Below, in pieces: positions 35,409 through 44,840 of a DNA stretch of 64,000 bases. The translations under genes and the position numbers were made by a program. Below the pieces are notes generated by a model. That model searched no databases, was not told where the DNA came from, and worked only from the letters and a program-made list of their open reading frames with translations. This DNA is from Dickeya dianthicola NCPPB 453. Lineage in GTDB: Bacteria; Pseudomonadota; Gammaproteobacteria; Enterobacterales; Enterobacteriaceae. The stretch is from assembly GCF_000365305.1 (NCBI RefSeq), contig NZ_CM001841.1:2706323-2770322 (forward strand), written 5' to 3'. Position 1 is the stretch's first letter, and every line of letters starts with the position of its first letter.

Positions 35409-36212
35409 TCATGACTCACAGTTAGGGCTCAGAAAGTCGTACAACTCTCGTGAGCGATAACACCAGCTATGCGCCTGGTTCACGGGTATCACCGGCATCA
35501 ACGCATTGCACACCAGTACTTCGTCTGCATCCGCCAGCGTTTCCAGCGGTTCGGTCACCACATGCAGTTCAAACGCAGATGCCGACAACAGCGCCATAAT
35601 ATGCCGCCGCGCGACGCCGTCAACGCCGGCAAGCGAGACATCCGGCGTGAAAACCCGCTTTCCCTTGCGCCAGAATAAATTAGCCGCACAGCATTCCACC
35701 AGCGCCCCGGAGGTGTCAAGCACCAGCGCCTCATCGGCGCCGGACTGTTCAAGATGCATGCGGATGAACACCTGTTCCAGCCGATTTAGATGCTTTATCC
35801 CCGCCAGCCAGGCGCTCTGCGCCAGCGGAACCGGGCTAAGCGCCAGCCGGATGCCGTCCTGACGCCAGTTGACGTAATGCTGCGGACACGCCGCCTGCAT
35901 AACAATACGTACCGGGTTGTGACATCCTGCCGGGCTGTAGCCGCGGCCGCCGTTGCCCCGACTGATGATGGCTTTCACCACGCCGTCAACCCGACCCACG
36001 GCGGCCTGCTGCATCTCACTGCTCAGTTGCTGCCAGTCAGGGTCAGGCAACAATAATTTTTCCGCCGCCTGCTGCAACCGCCGAATATGCCGTTCCAGCC
36101 ACACAATACGGCCGTTCACAACCCTGGCCGTGGTGAAACAGCCGTCGCCAAACTGTACGCTGCGATCCGATACCGGCAGGCATTGCTCCGCTTTCCCGTC
36201 AATCCACCACAT
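35409..36212 (-). CDS. pabC: Aminodeoxychorismate lyase PabC
   Basis: The PLP enzyme (267 residues) makes 4-aminobenzoate for folate from aminodeoxychorismate. The PLP lysine is in GIKHLNRLEQV (about residue 139), and LVECCAANLFW contains the conserved Glu. The N-terminal VSDRSVQFGDGCFTTARV matches E. coli. A terminator separates it from fabF, so it probably has its own promoter in the 80 bp upstream and starts the pabC-mltG-tmk-holB-tatD run. Confidence 0.95.
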   Translation of the reverse strand: MWWIDGKAEQCLPVSDRSVQFGDGCFTTARVVNGRIVWLERHIRRLQQAAEKLLLPDPDWQQLSSEMQQAAVGRVDGVVKAIISRGNGGRGYSPAGCHNPVRIVMQAACPQHYVNWRQDGIRLALSPVPLAQSAWLAGIKHLNRLEQVFIRMHLEQSGADEALVLDTSGALVECCAANLFWRKGKRVFTPDVSLAGVDGVARRHIMALLSASAFELHVVTEPLETLADADEVLVCNALMPVIPVNQAHSWCYRSRELYDFLSPNCES

Positions 36213-36292
36213 AGTCGTCTCCTCGCCCAGGCTGCAAGCCTGTCAGTCGTCTGGGCGCCCGGCAAGCGGCAATATCCGATTTTCAGTCAGAC

Positions 36293-36318
36293 AAAAAAAA
36301 GCCCGGCATAACCGGGCT
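36293..36318 (-). terminator. Intrinsic terminator after fabF
   Basis: The stem agcccgg / ccgggct with loop cataa lies 19 bp beyond the fabF stop, and on the minus strand it is followed by eight T. It should end the fatty-acid operon before pabC. Confidence 0.88.
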
Positions 36319-36336
36319 CTTCATTAAAACATCACA

Positions 36337-37575
36337 TCAGACTTTGCGGAACACCACAGAACCGTTAGTGCCGCCGAAACCAAAGGAATTACACAGCGTG
36401 TATTCCATATTGGCCACCTGACGCGCCTCGTGCGCCACGAAATCCAGATCGCAGCCTTCATCCGGGTTATCCAGGTTGATGGTCGGCGGAACAGCCTTAT
36501 CGCGCAACGCCATAATACAGAAGATCGACTCCACCGCGCCCGCCGCACCCAACAGGTGGCCGATCATGGATTTGGTCGAACTGACCAACACGCGGGTATC
36601 CGCACCGAAAACTGATTTCACCGCCTGTGCTTCGGCTTTATCACCTGCCGACGTGGACGTACCGTGCGCATTGATATACCCCACCTGCTCCGTGGTAATA
36701 CCTGCATCACGCAAAGCATTTTCCATCGCCAGCGCCGCGCCAGCGCCACTTTCCGGCGGAGACGTCATGTGGTAGGCATCGCTGCTCATGCCAAAACCGA
36801 CGATTTCAGCATAAATTTTCGCTCCGCGCTTTTTGGCATGCTCGTACTCTTCCAGCACCAGAATACCGGCGCCGTCACCCAGCACGAAACCATCGCGATC
36901 TTTGTCCCACGGACGACTTGCCGCCTGTGGGTTATCGTTGCGGGTCGACAGGGCACGCGCCGCGCCGAATCCGCCAACACCCAGCGGCGTACTGGCTTTT
37001 TCCGTCCCGCCGGCCAACATAACATCGGCATCGTTATACGCAATAATGCGCGCAGCGTGGCCGATGTTATGCACACCAGAAGTACATGCGGTAGCAATGG
37101 AAATGGTTGGCCCACGCAGGCCGAACATGATGCTCAGATGCCCGGCAACCATGTTGACAATAGTCGACGGCACAAAGAACGGACTGATTTTACGCGGGCC
37201 ACCATGCATCAACGCGCTATGGTTTTCCTCGATCAGCCCCAGACCACCAATACCCGACCCGATAGCGGCTCCGATACGGCCCGCATTGGCTTCCGTCACC
37301 TCAAGGCCAGAATCCTGCATGGCCTGAATGCCGGCTACAATTCCGTATTGAATGAAAGCATCCATCTTGCGCGCTTCTTTGCGCGGGATGAAATCTTCAC
37401 TGTTAAAGTCCTTTACTAAGCCAGCAAAACGCGTTGCATAGGCACTAGTATCGAAATGATCAATCAGGCTGATGCCACTCTGACCGGCAAGCAGAGCATT
37501 CCAGGTTGACGCTACTGTATTGCCGACAGGAGATAACATGCCCAGACCAGTCACAACTACTCGACGCTTAGACAC
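36337..37575 (-). CDS. fabF: 3-oxoacyl-ACP synthase II FabF
   Basis: The elongating condensing enzyme KAS II has 412 residues and is needed for cis-vaccenate formation and temperature adjustment of membranes. The nucleophilic Cys is in [14 protein letters not shown] (about residue 164). The two catalytic His are in [11 protein letters not shown] and [12 protein letters not shown]. The C-terminal [11 protein letters not shown] is typical. It follows acpP with an 84-bp gap and is the last gene before the terminator. Confidence 0.97.
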   Translation of the reverse strand: MSKRRVVVTGLGMLSPVGNTVASTWNALLAGQSGISLIDHFDTSAYATRFAGLVKDFNSEDFIPRKEARKMDAFIQYGIVAGIQAMQDSGLEVTEANAGRIGAAIGSGIGGLGLIEENHSALMHGGPRKISPFFVPSTIVNMVAGHLSIMFGLRGPTISIATACTSGVHNIGHAARIIAYNDADVMLAGGTEKASTPLGVGGFGAARALSTRNDNPQAASRPWDKDRDGFVLGDGAGILVLEEYEHAKKRGAKIYAEIVGFGMSSDAYHMTSPPESGAGAALAMENALRDAGITTEQVGYINAHGTSTSAGDKAEAQAVKSVFGADTRVLVSSTKSMIGHLLGAAGAVESIFCIMALRDKAVPPTINLDNPDEGCDLDFVAHEARQVANMEYTLCNSFGFGGTNGSVVFRKV

Positions 37576-37659
37576 GCTGAACCTCCAGGGAGGGAATAAA
37601 AAATGATACTGAGGTAGAAGAGAACTTAGGCGGTCGAGCGACCGCCTAGATATGTTCGA

Positions 37660-37896
37660 TTACTGCTGATTAGCCTGAATAAAATCGATGGCTGCCTGAA
37701 CAGTTGTGATTTTCTCAGCTTCTTCATCTGGAATTTCGGTATCGAATTCTTCTTCCAATGCCATTACCAGTTCAACTGTGTCAAGAGAATCAGCGCCCAG
37801 GTCATCAACGAAAGAGGCATTGTTCACGACTTCTTCCGGCTTAACGCCCAGCTGTTCAACGATGATTTTCTTAACGCGTTCTTCGATAGTGCTCAT
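37660..37896 (-). CDS. acpP: Acyl carrier protein AcpP
   Basis: The 78-residue acidic four-helix protein carries acyl chains on 4'-phosphopantetheine attached to the Ser of [13 protein letters not shown] (Ser37 counting Met). It is nearly identical to E. coli AcpP. The 154-bp gap to fabG is long for this operon and likely holds the separate strong acpP promoter known in E. coli. Confidence 0.98.
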   Translation of the reverse strand: MSTIEERVKKIIVEQLGVKPEEVVNNASFVDDLGADSLDTVELVMALEEEFDTEIPDEEAEKITTVQAAIDFIQANQQ

Positions 37897-38050
37897 ACTC
37901 TTAAATTTCCTATCAAAACTCGCTTTCGCGATGGTTTTCGTAGTGTATAAAATGTTGAAAAAGATGCAACAAAATCAAGACTGGTCGAACCAAGATTTTG
38001 TGCTTTTTGCAGTTTTCGCTGCAAATTAACGCAAATTACGATATTGCTTA

Positions 38051-38785
38051 TCAGATCATATACATGCCACCATTGACATGCAATGTTTCGCCAGTAATGT
38101 AACCCGCCTCATCAGAAGCTAAAAACGCTACAGCACTGGCGATTTCTTTCGCATCACCCAGACGGTTGGCAGGAACATTCGCTAAAATGCCCACACGCTG
38201 TTCTTCCGTCAATGCACGCGTCATATCGGTTTCGATGAAGCCCGGCGCCACCACGTTGACGGTGATGCCGCGAGACGCCACTTCCTGCGCCAGCGACTTG
38301 CTAAAGCCAACCAGTCCAGCCTTGGCGGCGGCATAGTTGGCCTGACCCGCGTTACCGCGGGAACCGATGACAGAGCCTACGGTGATGATGCGGCCAAAAC
38401 GTTTTTTCATCATGGCGCGCAACACTGCCTTGGACAGCCGGAAAACGGAGCTCAGGTTGGTATCCAGCACTTCCTGCCAGGCGTCGTCTTTCATACGCAG
38501 CATCAGATCATCGCGCGTGATACCGGCGTTATTCACCAGAATATCAATATCGCCAAACGCTTCTTTGATGCTGGCTAAAACGCTTTCAATCGAGGCGCTA
38601 TCCGTAACATTCAGCGCGTAGCCTTTGCCTTTCGGCCCTAGCCACTCGCTGATATCCGCCGCCCCTTTGTCACTGGTGGCTGTGCCGACTACGATGGCGC
38701 CGCGGGCCGCCAGCATCTCGGCGATCGCCCGACCAATGCCACGACTTGCACCCGTCACCAGGGCAATTTTTCCTTCAAAATTCAT
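38051..38785 (-). CDS. fabG: 3-oxoacyl-ACP reductase FabG
   Basis: The 244-residue short-chain dehydrogenase reduces 3-oxoacyl-ACP with NADPH. The cofactor motif is TGASRGIGRAIA. The catalytic Ser is in TVGSVIGSRG and the Tyr-Lys pair is in ANYAAAKAG. The Met at 38785 matches the family start (MNFEGKIALVTG); the open frame to 38863 runs into the fabD 3' end and is not used. It lies 13 bp after fabD. Confidence 0.97.
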   Translation of the reverse strand: MNFEGKIALVTGASRGIGRAIAEMLAARGAIVVGTATSDKGAADISEWLGPKGKGYALNVTDSASIESVLASIKEAFGDIDILVNNAGITRDDLMLRMKDDAWQEVLDTNLSSVFRLSKAVLRAMMKKRFGRIITVGSVIGSRGNAGQANYAAAKAGLVGFSKSLAQEVASRGITVNVVAPGFIETDMTRALTEEQRVGILANVPANRLGDAKEIASAVAFLASDEAGYITGETLHVNGGMYMI

Positions 38786-38798
38786 TATCTTCACCGTT

Positions 38799-39728
38799 TT
38801 ACTGTTCAAGCGCTGCCGATAAGGAAGCAGGATCATTAATCGCCGTTGCCGTGAGACTATCAACGATTCGTTTAGTCAGCCCGGTCAACACCTTACCGGG
38901 ACCGACCTCCACCAGGGTAACCACACCCTGAGCGGCCATGTATTCGACACATTCCGTCCAACGGACCGGGTTATGCAGTTGGCGCACCAGTGCGCTGCGA
39001 ATAGCTTGCGGCGCGGATTCAGCGCGGACATCCACATTATTGACCACCGGCACGTCCGGCGCATTAAAGGTGATCACTTCCAGCGCGTCCGCCAGCTTAC
39101 GAGCCGCCGGCTCCATCAGCGCGCAGTGAGAAGGTACACTGACCGGCAACGGCAATGCGCGTTTCGCACCTGCAGCTTTGCAGGCCGCGCCCGCGCGCTC
39201 AACCGCTTCTTTGTTACCAGCAATAACCACCTGCCCCGGCGAGTTAAAGTTGACCGGCGAAACCACCTGCCCCTGGGCCGCTTCGGCACAGGCCGCAGCA
39301 GTCGCGTCATTATCCAAACCGATGATGGCATACATTGCGCCAGTCCCTTCCGGCACCGCTTCCTGCATCAGTTTGCCGCGCAGTTCAACCAGGTTGACCG
39401 CCTGTTTGAAATCCAGAACGCCGGCGCACACCAGTGCAGAGTATTCGCCCAGGCTATGGCCGGACATCAGCGCCGGCAACGCGCCGCCCTGCTGCCGCCA
39501 GACACGCCAGAGCGCCACCGACGCCGTTAACAGCGCTGGTTGAGTCTGCCAGGTCTTGTTCAGTTCTTCCGCCGGCCCTTGCTGGGAAAGCTGCCACAGA
39601 TCATACCCCAGAACCGAGGAGGCTTCGTCAAACGTTTCTTTGATAAGTGGGAATTTTTCAGCCAGTTCAGCCAGCATACCCACCGACTGAGAACCCTGGC
39701 CGGGAAATACCATTGCAAATGTCGTCAT
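38799..39728 (-). CDS. fabD: Malonyl-CoA:ACP transacylase FabD
   Basis: FabD (309 residues) loads malonyl groups onto ACP. The nucleophile Ser is in SGHSLGEYSALV (about residue 92), the active-site Arg-containing strand is ELRGKLMQEAVP, and the His is in SVPSHCALM (about 201). The N-terminal FPGQGSQ motif is present. It lies between fabH and fabG as usual. Confidence 0.97.
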   Translation of the reverse strand: MTTFAMVFPGQGSQSVGMLAELAEKFPLIKETFDEASSVLGYDLWQLSQQGPAEELNKTWQTQPALLTASVALWRVWRQQGGALPALMSGHSLGEYSALVCAGVLDFKQAVNLVELRGKLMQEAVPEGTGAMYAIIGLDNDATAAACAEAAQGQVVSPVNFNSPGQVVIAGNKEAVERAGAACKAAGAKRALPLPVSVPSHCALMEPAARKLADALEVITFNAPDVPVVNNVDVRAESAPQAIRSALVRQLHNPVRWTECVEYMAAQGVVTLVEVGPGKVLTGLTKRIVDSLTATAINDPASLSAALEQ

Positions 39729-39747
39729 AGTAATACGTCCTGATAAA

Positions 39748-40698
39748 TCAAAAACGAATCAGAGCTGAGCCCCAGGTAAACCCGCCGCCAAACGCTTCCA
39801 GCAAAATCAACTGCCCACGCTGGATACGGCCATCGCGGACAGCCTCATCCAGTGCGGAAGGAACGGAAGCAGCAGACGTATTACCGTGACGATCCAGCGT
39901 CACTACTACTTTATCCATGCCCATGCCAAGTTTTTTAGCGGTGGCGCTGATAATACGCAGGTTTGCCTGATGGGGGACTAGCCAGTCGAGTTCGCTTTTA
40001 TTCAGGCCGGACGCATCCAGCGTTTCTTCGACAATATGGGCCAGTTCCGTTACAGCAACTTTAAATACTTCGTTGCCCGCCATCGTCAAATAAGCAGGCT
40101 GCGGTTCTTGTCGATCCGCATGAGGCAATGCCAGAAGATTGCCATAGCGACCATCTGCGTGCAGATGCGTGGAAAGGATTCCCGGCGCTTCCGAGCGGCC
40201 CAGCAGGACAGCGCCAGCGGCGTCGCCGAACAGAATCAAGGTGCCGCGATCGGCCGGGTCAAGCGCTCTGGACAAGGCATCGGAACCGATAACCAGTGCG
40301 TAATCCACTGCACCGCTTTTCACATACTGATCGGCCACGCTCAATGCATAAGCGAACCCCGCGCAGGCGGCGGCAAGATCAAAGGCGATCGTATCTTTAA
40401 TACCCAGCATCTGCTGAATCTGGCAAGCCGAACTGGGGAAAGCATGGCTGGACGACGTAGTCGCTACGATAAGCAAACCGACCTGATTACCGTCGACTCC
40501 CGCCATGTCGAGCGCATTCTGCGCGGCACGGTACCCCATGAAGGCAACGCTTTCATCGGGAGCGGCAATGCGGCGTTCGCGAATACCGGTACGTGTGACG
40601 ATCCATTCGTCTGACGTCTCCACCATTTTTTCTAAATCAGCATTCGTCCTGATTTGTTCGGGCAAATAGCTTCCCGTTCCGAGAATCTTTGTATACAT
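39748..40698 (-). CDS. fabH: 3-oxoacyl-ACP synthase III FabH
   Basis: FabH (316 residues) begins fatty-acid synthesis by condensing acetyl-CoA with malonyl-ACP. The Cys is in [12 protein letters not shown] (about 112), His in [11 protein letters not shown] (about 243) and Asn in [10 protein letters not shown] (about 273). Its start is 6 bp after the plsX stop, so the two are coupled. Confidence 0.97.
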   Translation of the reverse strand: MYTKILGTGSYLPEQIRTNADLEKMVETSDEWIVTRTGIRERRIAAPDESVAFMGYRAAQNALDMAGVDGNQVGLLIVATTSSSHAFPSSACQIQQMLGIKDTIAFDLAAACAGFAYALSVADQYVKSGAVDYALVIGSDALSRALDPADRGTLILFGDAAGAVLLGRSEAPGILSTHLHADGRYGNLLALPHADRQEPQPAYLTMAGNEVFKVAVTELAHIVEETLDASGLNKSELDWLVPHQANLRIISATAKKLGMGMDKVVVTLDRHGNTSAASVPSALDEAVRDGRIQRGQLILLEAFGGGFTWGSALIRF

Positions 40699-40704
40699 GT
40701 ACGC

Positions 40705-41751
40705 TCAGTCACTCTTGGGTAATACAGCCTTTAGTCGCGACGCAATCCTCTCCGGGAGTTGCCGCTGCACCGTCCGCATCGCCTGTTCGATTGCAACAGC
40801 AAACGCATTCTGGTTCGCTGCGCCGTGGCTTTTTATGACAGTTCCACGTAATCCTAACAGACATGCGCCGTTATAGTGGTCAGGGTTCAGGTGTCCAAAA
40901 CGCCTGGCCAGACGCCGTTGCAACCAGCGCCCTAAAAATTTCAACCACCATGGCTGTGCTTGCCGACTTTCTCCCCTGCCGGGCGAGCCTTTCAGGAGAG
41001 ACAGAAACATTCGCACTACACCTTCCATAGTTTTCAATGTGACATTTCCCACAAAGCCGTCACAGACCACCACATCCGTTTTGCCGGTCAGTAATTCGTT
41101 GCCTTCCAGATAACCGATATAGTTAATCGAAGGCATGGTTTTCAGTTGCGCCGCAGCGCCCTGGATACTGGCGAGCCCCTTGCTCTCTTCTTCACCAATA
41201 TTCAGCAACGCCACACGCGGATTCTGCAACCCGAGCACTTCTTCCGCCATGACGGACCCCATCACGGCGAACTGCACTAACATTGCGCTGCTGCAATCAA
41301 CATTCGCGCCCAAGTCCAGCACCACGCTCTTTCCCTGCTGCTGATGGGGCAGCATTGTCACCAATGCTGGACGATCAATCCCCTCGATGGGTTTGATCAA
41401 TAATGTCGCCAGCCCCATCAATGCGCCGGTATTGCCTGCGCTAACGCAGGCCTGAGCTCGCCCTTCCCTGATCAACTCCAGGGCAATACGCATAGATGTC
41501 CCCCGACTGGCTCGAATAGCCTGGGATGGACGCGTATCACCAGCTATTACCGATTCAGCCGGCACGATTTCCAAACGGGAAAATAAAGGGGAATCAACTT
41601 TAGCGAGTAATGGAGTAAGCGCAGAAGGGTCGCCAACCAGCAGCAGATGGAGGTCTGGATTAGAAGCCAGTGCCTGCAACGCAGCAGGCACTGTAATGCA
41701 GGGACCGAAATCTCCGCCCATTGCATCTAACGCCAAGGTTAGGCGCGTCAA
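40705..41751 (-). CDS. plsX: Phosphate acyltransferase PlsX
   Basis: PlsX (348 residues) makes acyl-phosphate from acyl-ACP at the membrane surface for phospholipid synthesis. It has the phosphotransacetylase-like fold. It begins [14 protein letters not shown] and contains the conserved [15 protein letters not shown] and [14 protein letters not shown]. The gene lies between rpmF and fabH, the standard order. Confidence 0.96.
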   Translation of the reverse strand: MTRLTLALDAMGGDFGPCITVPAALQALASNPDLHLLLVGDPSALTPLLAKVDSPLFSRLEIVPAESVIAGDTRPSQAIRASRGTSMRIALELIREGRAQACVSAGNTGALMGLATLLIKPIEGIDRPALVTMLPHQQQGKSVVLDLGANVDCSSAMLVQFAVMGSVMAEEVLGLQNPRVALLNIGEEESKGLASIQGAAAQLKTMPSINYIGYLEGNELLTGKTDVVVCDGFVGNVTLKTMEGVVRMFLSLLKGSPGRGESRQAQPWWLKFLGRWLQRRLARRFGHLNPDHYNGACLLGLRGTVIKSHGAANQNAFAVAIEQAMRTVQRQLPERIASRLKAVLPKSD

Positions 41752-41777
41752 AGTGTTTCCTTGCTAAATCGCAGGAA

Positions 41778-41948
41778 TTACTTGGCAACAACCTTGCGAC
41801 CGCGGTAGTAACCATCCGCAGTGACGTGGTGACGCAGATGCGTTTCGCCGGAAACTTTATCTACGGATACAACGGAAGTGGTCAACGCATCGTGAGCACG
41901 ACGCATACCACGTTTGGAACGGCTAGGTTTATTCTGTTGTACGGCCAT
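41778..41948 (-). CDS. rpmF: 50S ribosomal protein L32 (bL32)
   Basis: This short basic protein of 56 residues starts [20 protein letters not shown] and ends [17 protein letters not shown], which is nearly the E. coli L32 sequence. It lacks the four-Cys zinc motif, as do enterobacterial L32 proteins. It lies 16 bp after yceD, with which it is cotranscribed in E. coli, and 26 bp before plsX. The ATG is preceded by AAGGAGTAAGGTCC. Confidence 0.96.
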   Translation of the reverse strand: MAVQQNKPSRSKRGMRRAHDALTTSVVSVDKVSGETHLRHHVTADGYYRGRKVVAK

Positions 41949-41964
41949 GGACCTTACTCCTTAA

Positions 41965-42486
41965 TTACTTACGCTTTAAACTGGCTAATACGGCAAATGG
42001 ATTCGGTTTTTCCGCCTCGGCGGGTAATTGACCAAACACCATATCCGTTTCGGACACTTCACAGTGTTCAGAATCATGCACCGGCGCAATGGGCAAAGAG
42101 AGGATAAGCTCATCCTCAACCATCGCCAGCAAATCAACCTCACCGAATTCATTGACTTCGATAGGTTCATACGCTTCCGGCAAGGCTTCGGCCTGTTCAT
42201 CACTGATGACCGGGCTAAAACAGAACGTGGCGTGGACCTGATGTTCGAAAGGCTTGCCGCAGCGCTGACACAGCAACGTCACCGTCACATCAGCTTGTCC
42301 ATCAATCACCGCCAGCCGTTGGCTGTCAATGTTGAACGACAACATCGTATTCACATCACTGTCCACACTAACCACTGATCCGGCAACACGCATTACCTGT
42401 TCAGCCGTATAGACACCAACGTAATCTAAACGCTTTTGAGCAGTGCGAACCGCATCAAGGGTTAAGGGTAATTTTACCTTTTGCAT
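41965..42486 (-). CDS. yceD: YceD (DUF177) protein, 23S rRNA accumulation factor
   Basis: The 173-residue protein of the DUF177 family is needed for normal 23S rRNA accumulation in E. coli and plants. It has a CxxC pair in [14 protein letters not shown], an acidic middle part ([20 protein letters not shown]-like region) and the conserved ending [12 protein letters not shown]. It is the first gene of the yceD-rpmF-plsX-fab run and is divergent from yceF. Confidence 0.94.
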   Translation of the reverse strand: MQKVKLPLTLDAVRTAQKRLDYVGVYTAEQVMRVAGSVVSVDSDVNTMLSFNIDSQRLAVIDGQADVTVTLLCQRCGKPFEHQVHATFCFSPVISDEQAEALPEAYEPIEVNEFGEVDLLAMVEDELILSLPIAPVHDSEHCEVSETDMVFGQLPAEAEKPNPFAVLASLKRK

Positions 42487-42646
42487 AGGGCGCGCATATT
42501 AACGTCGTAACGACGGAGAGTCAAAGAAAAAGGTGGCGATGTCAGTGCTTTCACCCAAATTTGCCTTCGCACACCCAAATTCGCTTCCAAAGCGGCAGAC
42601 AGTTTAAAATGCATTCTCTAATTACGCTATGACCTGGTTTACATTT

Positions 42647-43231
42647 ATGTCCCAAATAGTCCTTGCTTCCACCTCTCTCTACCGCAAAGCCCTGCTGGAA
42701 AAACTAGGCTTGCCGTTTGTCTGTGCGGCGCCCGATATCGATGAAACACCTGACGATGGCGAAAGCGCCAGCGAGCTGGTCAGCCGACTGGCTGTCGGTA
42801 AAGCCCGCTCACTGGCCGGACGATATCCCGGCAGCCTTATCATCGGCAGCGATCAGGTCTGTGTGCTGGAGGGCGTCATTACCGGCAAACCCCACACCCG
42901 GGAAAACGCCATACGCCAACTGCAGCAGGCCAGCGGGCGACACATCACTTTTTATACCGGACTGGCATTGTTCAACAGCGCAACCGCGCGTTTGCAATAC
43001 GTGGTAGAGCCGTTCGATGTGTATTTTCGTGCGCTCAGCACGCGTGAAATCGAACGTTATGTCGATTGCGAACATCCCCTTGACTGCGCCGGCAGCTTTA
43101 AAAGCGAAGGGCTTGGCATTACGCTGTTTGACCGGTTATCCGGTCGAGATCCCAATACCCTGGTCGGTTTACCGCTGATTACGTTGCTGGAATTATTGCG
43201 AGAGGAAGGCGTGAATCCGTTATTACCGTGA
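42647..43231 (+). CDS. yceF: Maf-family nucleotide pyrophosphatase YceF
   Basis: The 194-residue protein (E. coli 194) is a Maf-type house-cleaning phosphatase; E. coli YceF hydrolyses 7-methyl-GTP. It begins with the family motif [18 protein letters not shown], has the catalytic Asp in [12 protein letters not shown], and ends [13 protein letters not shown]. The start at 42647 matches E. coli; an in-frame Met at 42629 is also present. Its stop codon lies in a 20-bp tandem duplication. Confidence 0.94.
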   Translation: MSQIVLASTSLYRKALLEKLGLPFVCAAPDIDETPDDGESASELVSRLAVGKARSLAGRYPGSLIIGSDQVCVLEGVITGKPHTRENAIRQLQQASGRHITFYTGLALFNSATARLQYVVEPFDVYFRALSTREIERYVDCEHPLDCAGSFKSEGLGITLFDRLSGRDPNTLVGLPLITLLELLREEGVNPLLP

Positions 43232-43253
43232 TGATTCCGTTATTACCATGATG
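43214..43253. repeat. 20-bp tandem duplication spanning the yceF stop codon
   Basis: Units at 43214-43233 and 43234-43253 match at 18 of 20 positions (a(a/t)tccgttattacc(g/a)tgatg). The yceF stop (43229-43231) is in the first unit, and the next codon is a second in-frame TGA. Confidence 0.85.
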
Positions 43254-43305
43254 ATAGCGATGGACGAACCGCGTCCCTGCAGGTAGCCAGGGACGCGGAG
43301 CACGC

Positions 43306-44262
43306 TTATTTCTGGCGCTGCCGCAGAGTTTGCAAGCAGTAACGCAAGGCGGCATCAAGCGGCGCTTCAATACGCAGCGTCTCACCGGTATGAGGATGCT
43401 CAAAACGCAGCGCCTGCGCATGCAGGAATAGGCGTTTAAGCCCGGTACCTGCCAGTTGGGCGTCAAATTCACGATCGCCGTAACGATCATCGAACGCTAT
43501 CGGGTGCCCGGCATATTGGGCGTGAACGCGAATCTGGTGGGTTCGCCCGGTAACCGGACTGGCGCGCACCAGCGTGGCGCAATCGAACCGTTCTTCTACC
43601 TTAAACAACGTCTCTGACGGTTTTCCTTCATTATTAACCCGCACAATACGTTCGCCGCTTTGCAGCACATTTTTCAACAACGGCGCCTGTACCGCCTTGC
43701 AGTGCGACTGCCACTGGCCGCGGACCAGCGCCAGATAATCCTTTTGCATCCCCTTGCTTCGCAGTTGCTCGTGCAACGAACGCAGCGCCGAGCGCTTTTT
43801 AGCCACCAGCAGCACCCCGGACGTGTCACGATCCAGACGATGAACCAGTTCCAGAAAACGCGCTTCGGGGCGCAACGCTCTGAGTGCTTCAATCACGCCG
43901 AAGCTAAGCCCGCTGCCGCCGTGTACCGCCGTGCCCGACGGTTTATTCAGGAGCAACAGATAATCGTCTTCATAAAGGATGCAATCAGCCAGCGCCGAGA
44001 CTTTATCCAGGCTGGCGGAAACCGCCGATTCTTCACGCTCCGACTGACGCACCGGCGGAATACGCAACTCATCGCCATCCAGCAACTTGTATTCCGGCTT
44101 GATGCGTTTTTTGTTTACCCGCACCTCGCCTTTGCGCAGGATGCGATAAATCATGCTTTTCGGCACGCCTTTAAGCCGGGTGCGCAAAAAATTGTCGATT
44201 CGCTGCCCGGCTTCCTCGGCGGAAACCGTCAGAAACTGTACGGTTGGATTCTCTGTTTTCAT
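43306..44262 (-). CDS. rluC: 23S rRNA pseudouridine synthase RluC
   Basis: RluC (318 residues) forms pseudouridine at positions 955, 2504 and 2580 of 23S rRNA. An N-terminal S4 RNA-binding domain ([19 protein letters not shown]) is followed by the RluA-type catalytic domain with the Asp in [13 protein letters not shown]. The Met at 44262 begins [10 protein letters not shown] as in E. coli; the frame is open to 44286. It is divergent from rne, as in E. coli. Confidence 0.96.
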   Translation of the reverse strand: MKTENPTVQFLTVSAEEAGQRIDNFLRTRLKGVPKSMIYRILRKGEVRVNKKRIKPEYKLLDGDELRIPPVRQSEREESAVSASLDKVSALADCILYEDDYLLLLNKPSGTAVHGGSGLSFGVIEALRALRPEARFLELVHRLDRDTSGVLLVAKKRSALRSLHEQLRSKGMQKDYLALVRGQWQSHCKAVQAPLLKNVLQSGERIVRVNNEGKPSETLFKVEERFDCATLVRASPVTGRTHQIRVHAQYAGHPIAFDDRYGDREFDAQLAGTGLKRLFLHAQALRFEHPHTGETLRIEAPLDAALRYCLQTLRQRQK

Positions 44263-44420
44263 GAAGGCGGATTCTAAATAGCACACACCGATAGCGCCAC
44301 ATCTTTTTCTATGCTTAACTGTCAGTCTGGCTTATGAAGATATTGTTACTGTCCACTTCCAGACTGATTTCAGCATCAATTGATATCAGTTTGGTTAAAA
44401 ACAGAACAATAAACTTTGTA

Positions 44421-44448
44421 TTGACAGGCAAAGTCACCTTGCTATCGA
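44421..44448 (+). promoter_or_regulatory. Candidate rne promoter
   Basis: A perfect -35 TTGACA (44421-44426) and a TATCGA -10 (44443-44448) are separated by 16 bp. Transcription from about 44455 would give a leader of about 385 bases, close to the 361 bases of the main E. coli rne transcript. Confidence 0.55.
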
Positions 44449-44454
44449 CGTGTC

Positions 44455-44840
44455 AGCAATGGAATAATGCTTTGGCTTTCCGTGCTGATTTCCGGTACAA
44501 CAAGGGAAATTGCGGAATTATTATCTTTGCCGGATTACTCATAAACGCAGCAATGGCGTAAGACGTATTGAATAATCAGGCAGTTAGCGAGCTGTGGTTT
44601 GCAGCTTGGCCGGCATATGGAATCAGATCTGGCAACCTATTTTCAGAAGCTGTTCCCGCAATAAACGCGCTGTATTCCATCAGGAAATACAGGCTACCGA
44701 AACATGCGCCTCTATGCAGGCGACAACCGTGAGGTTGACGCCCCTGCGATAAGACACGAGGCCATCGGTCCCCTCCGGTCATGCCTCCGTTCATCCGCAG
44801 CTCTATCAATAATGCAAGTAAAAATAACGAGTTAAGTACG
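44455..44840 (+). promoter_or_regulatory. Long rne 5' leader, probable autoregulatory region
   Basis: No gene is present in the leader. It contains several possible hairpins, including one around ctatgcaggcgacaaccg..ggttgacgcccctgcgat. In E. coli the rne leader has hairpins that RNase E itself recognises to control its mRNA level. Comparable length and structure suggest the same here, but the fold was only judged by eye. Confidence 0.5.

Noticed and set aside
36664-37419. 251-codon frame opposite fabF
   Set aside because: Complete overlap with a highly conserved gene and no family pattern.
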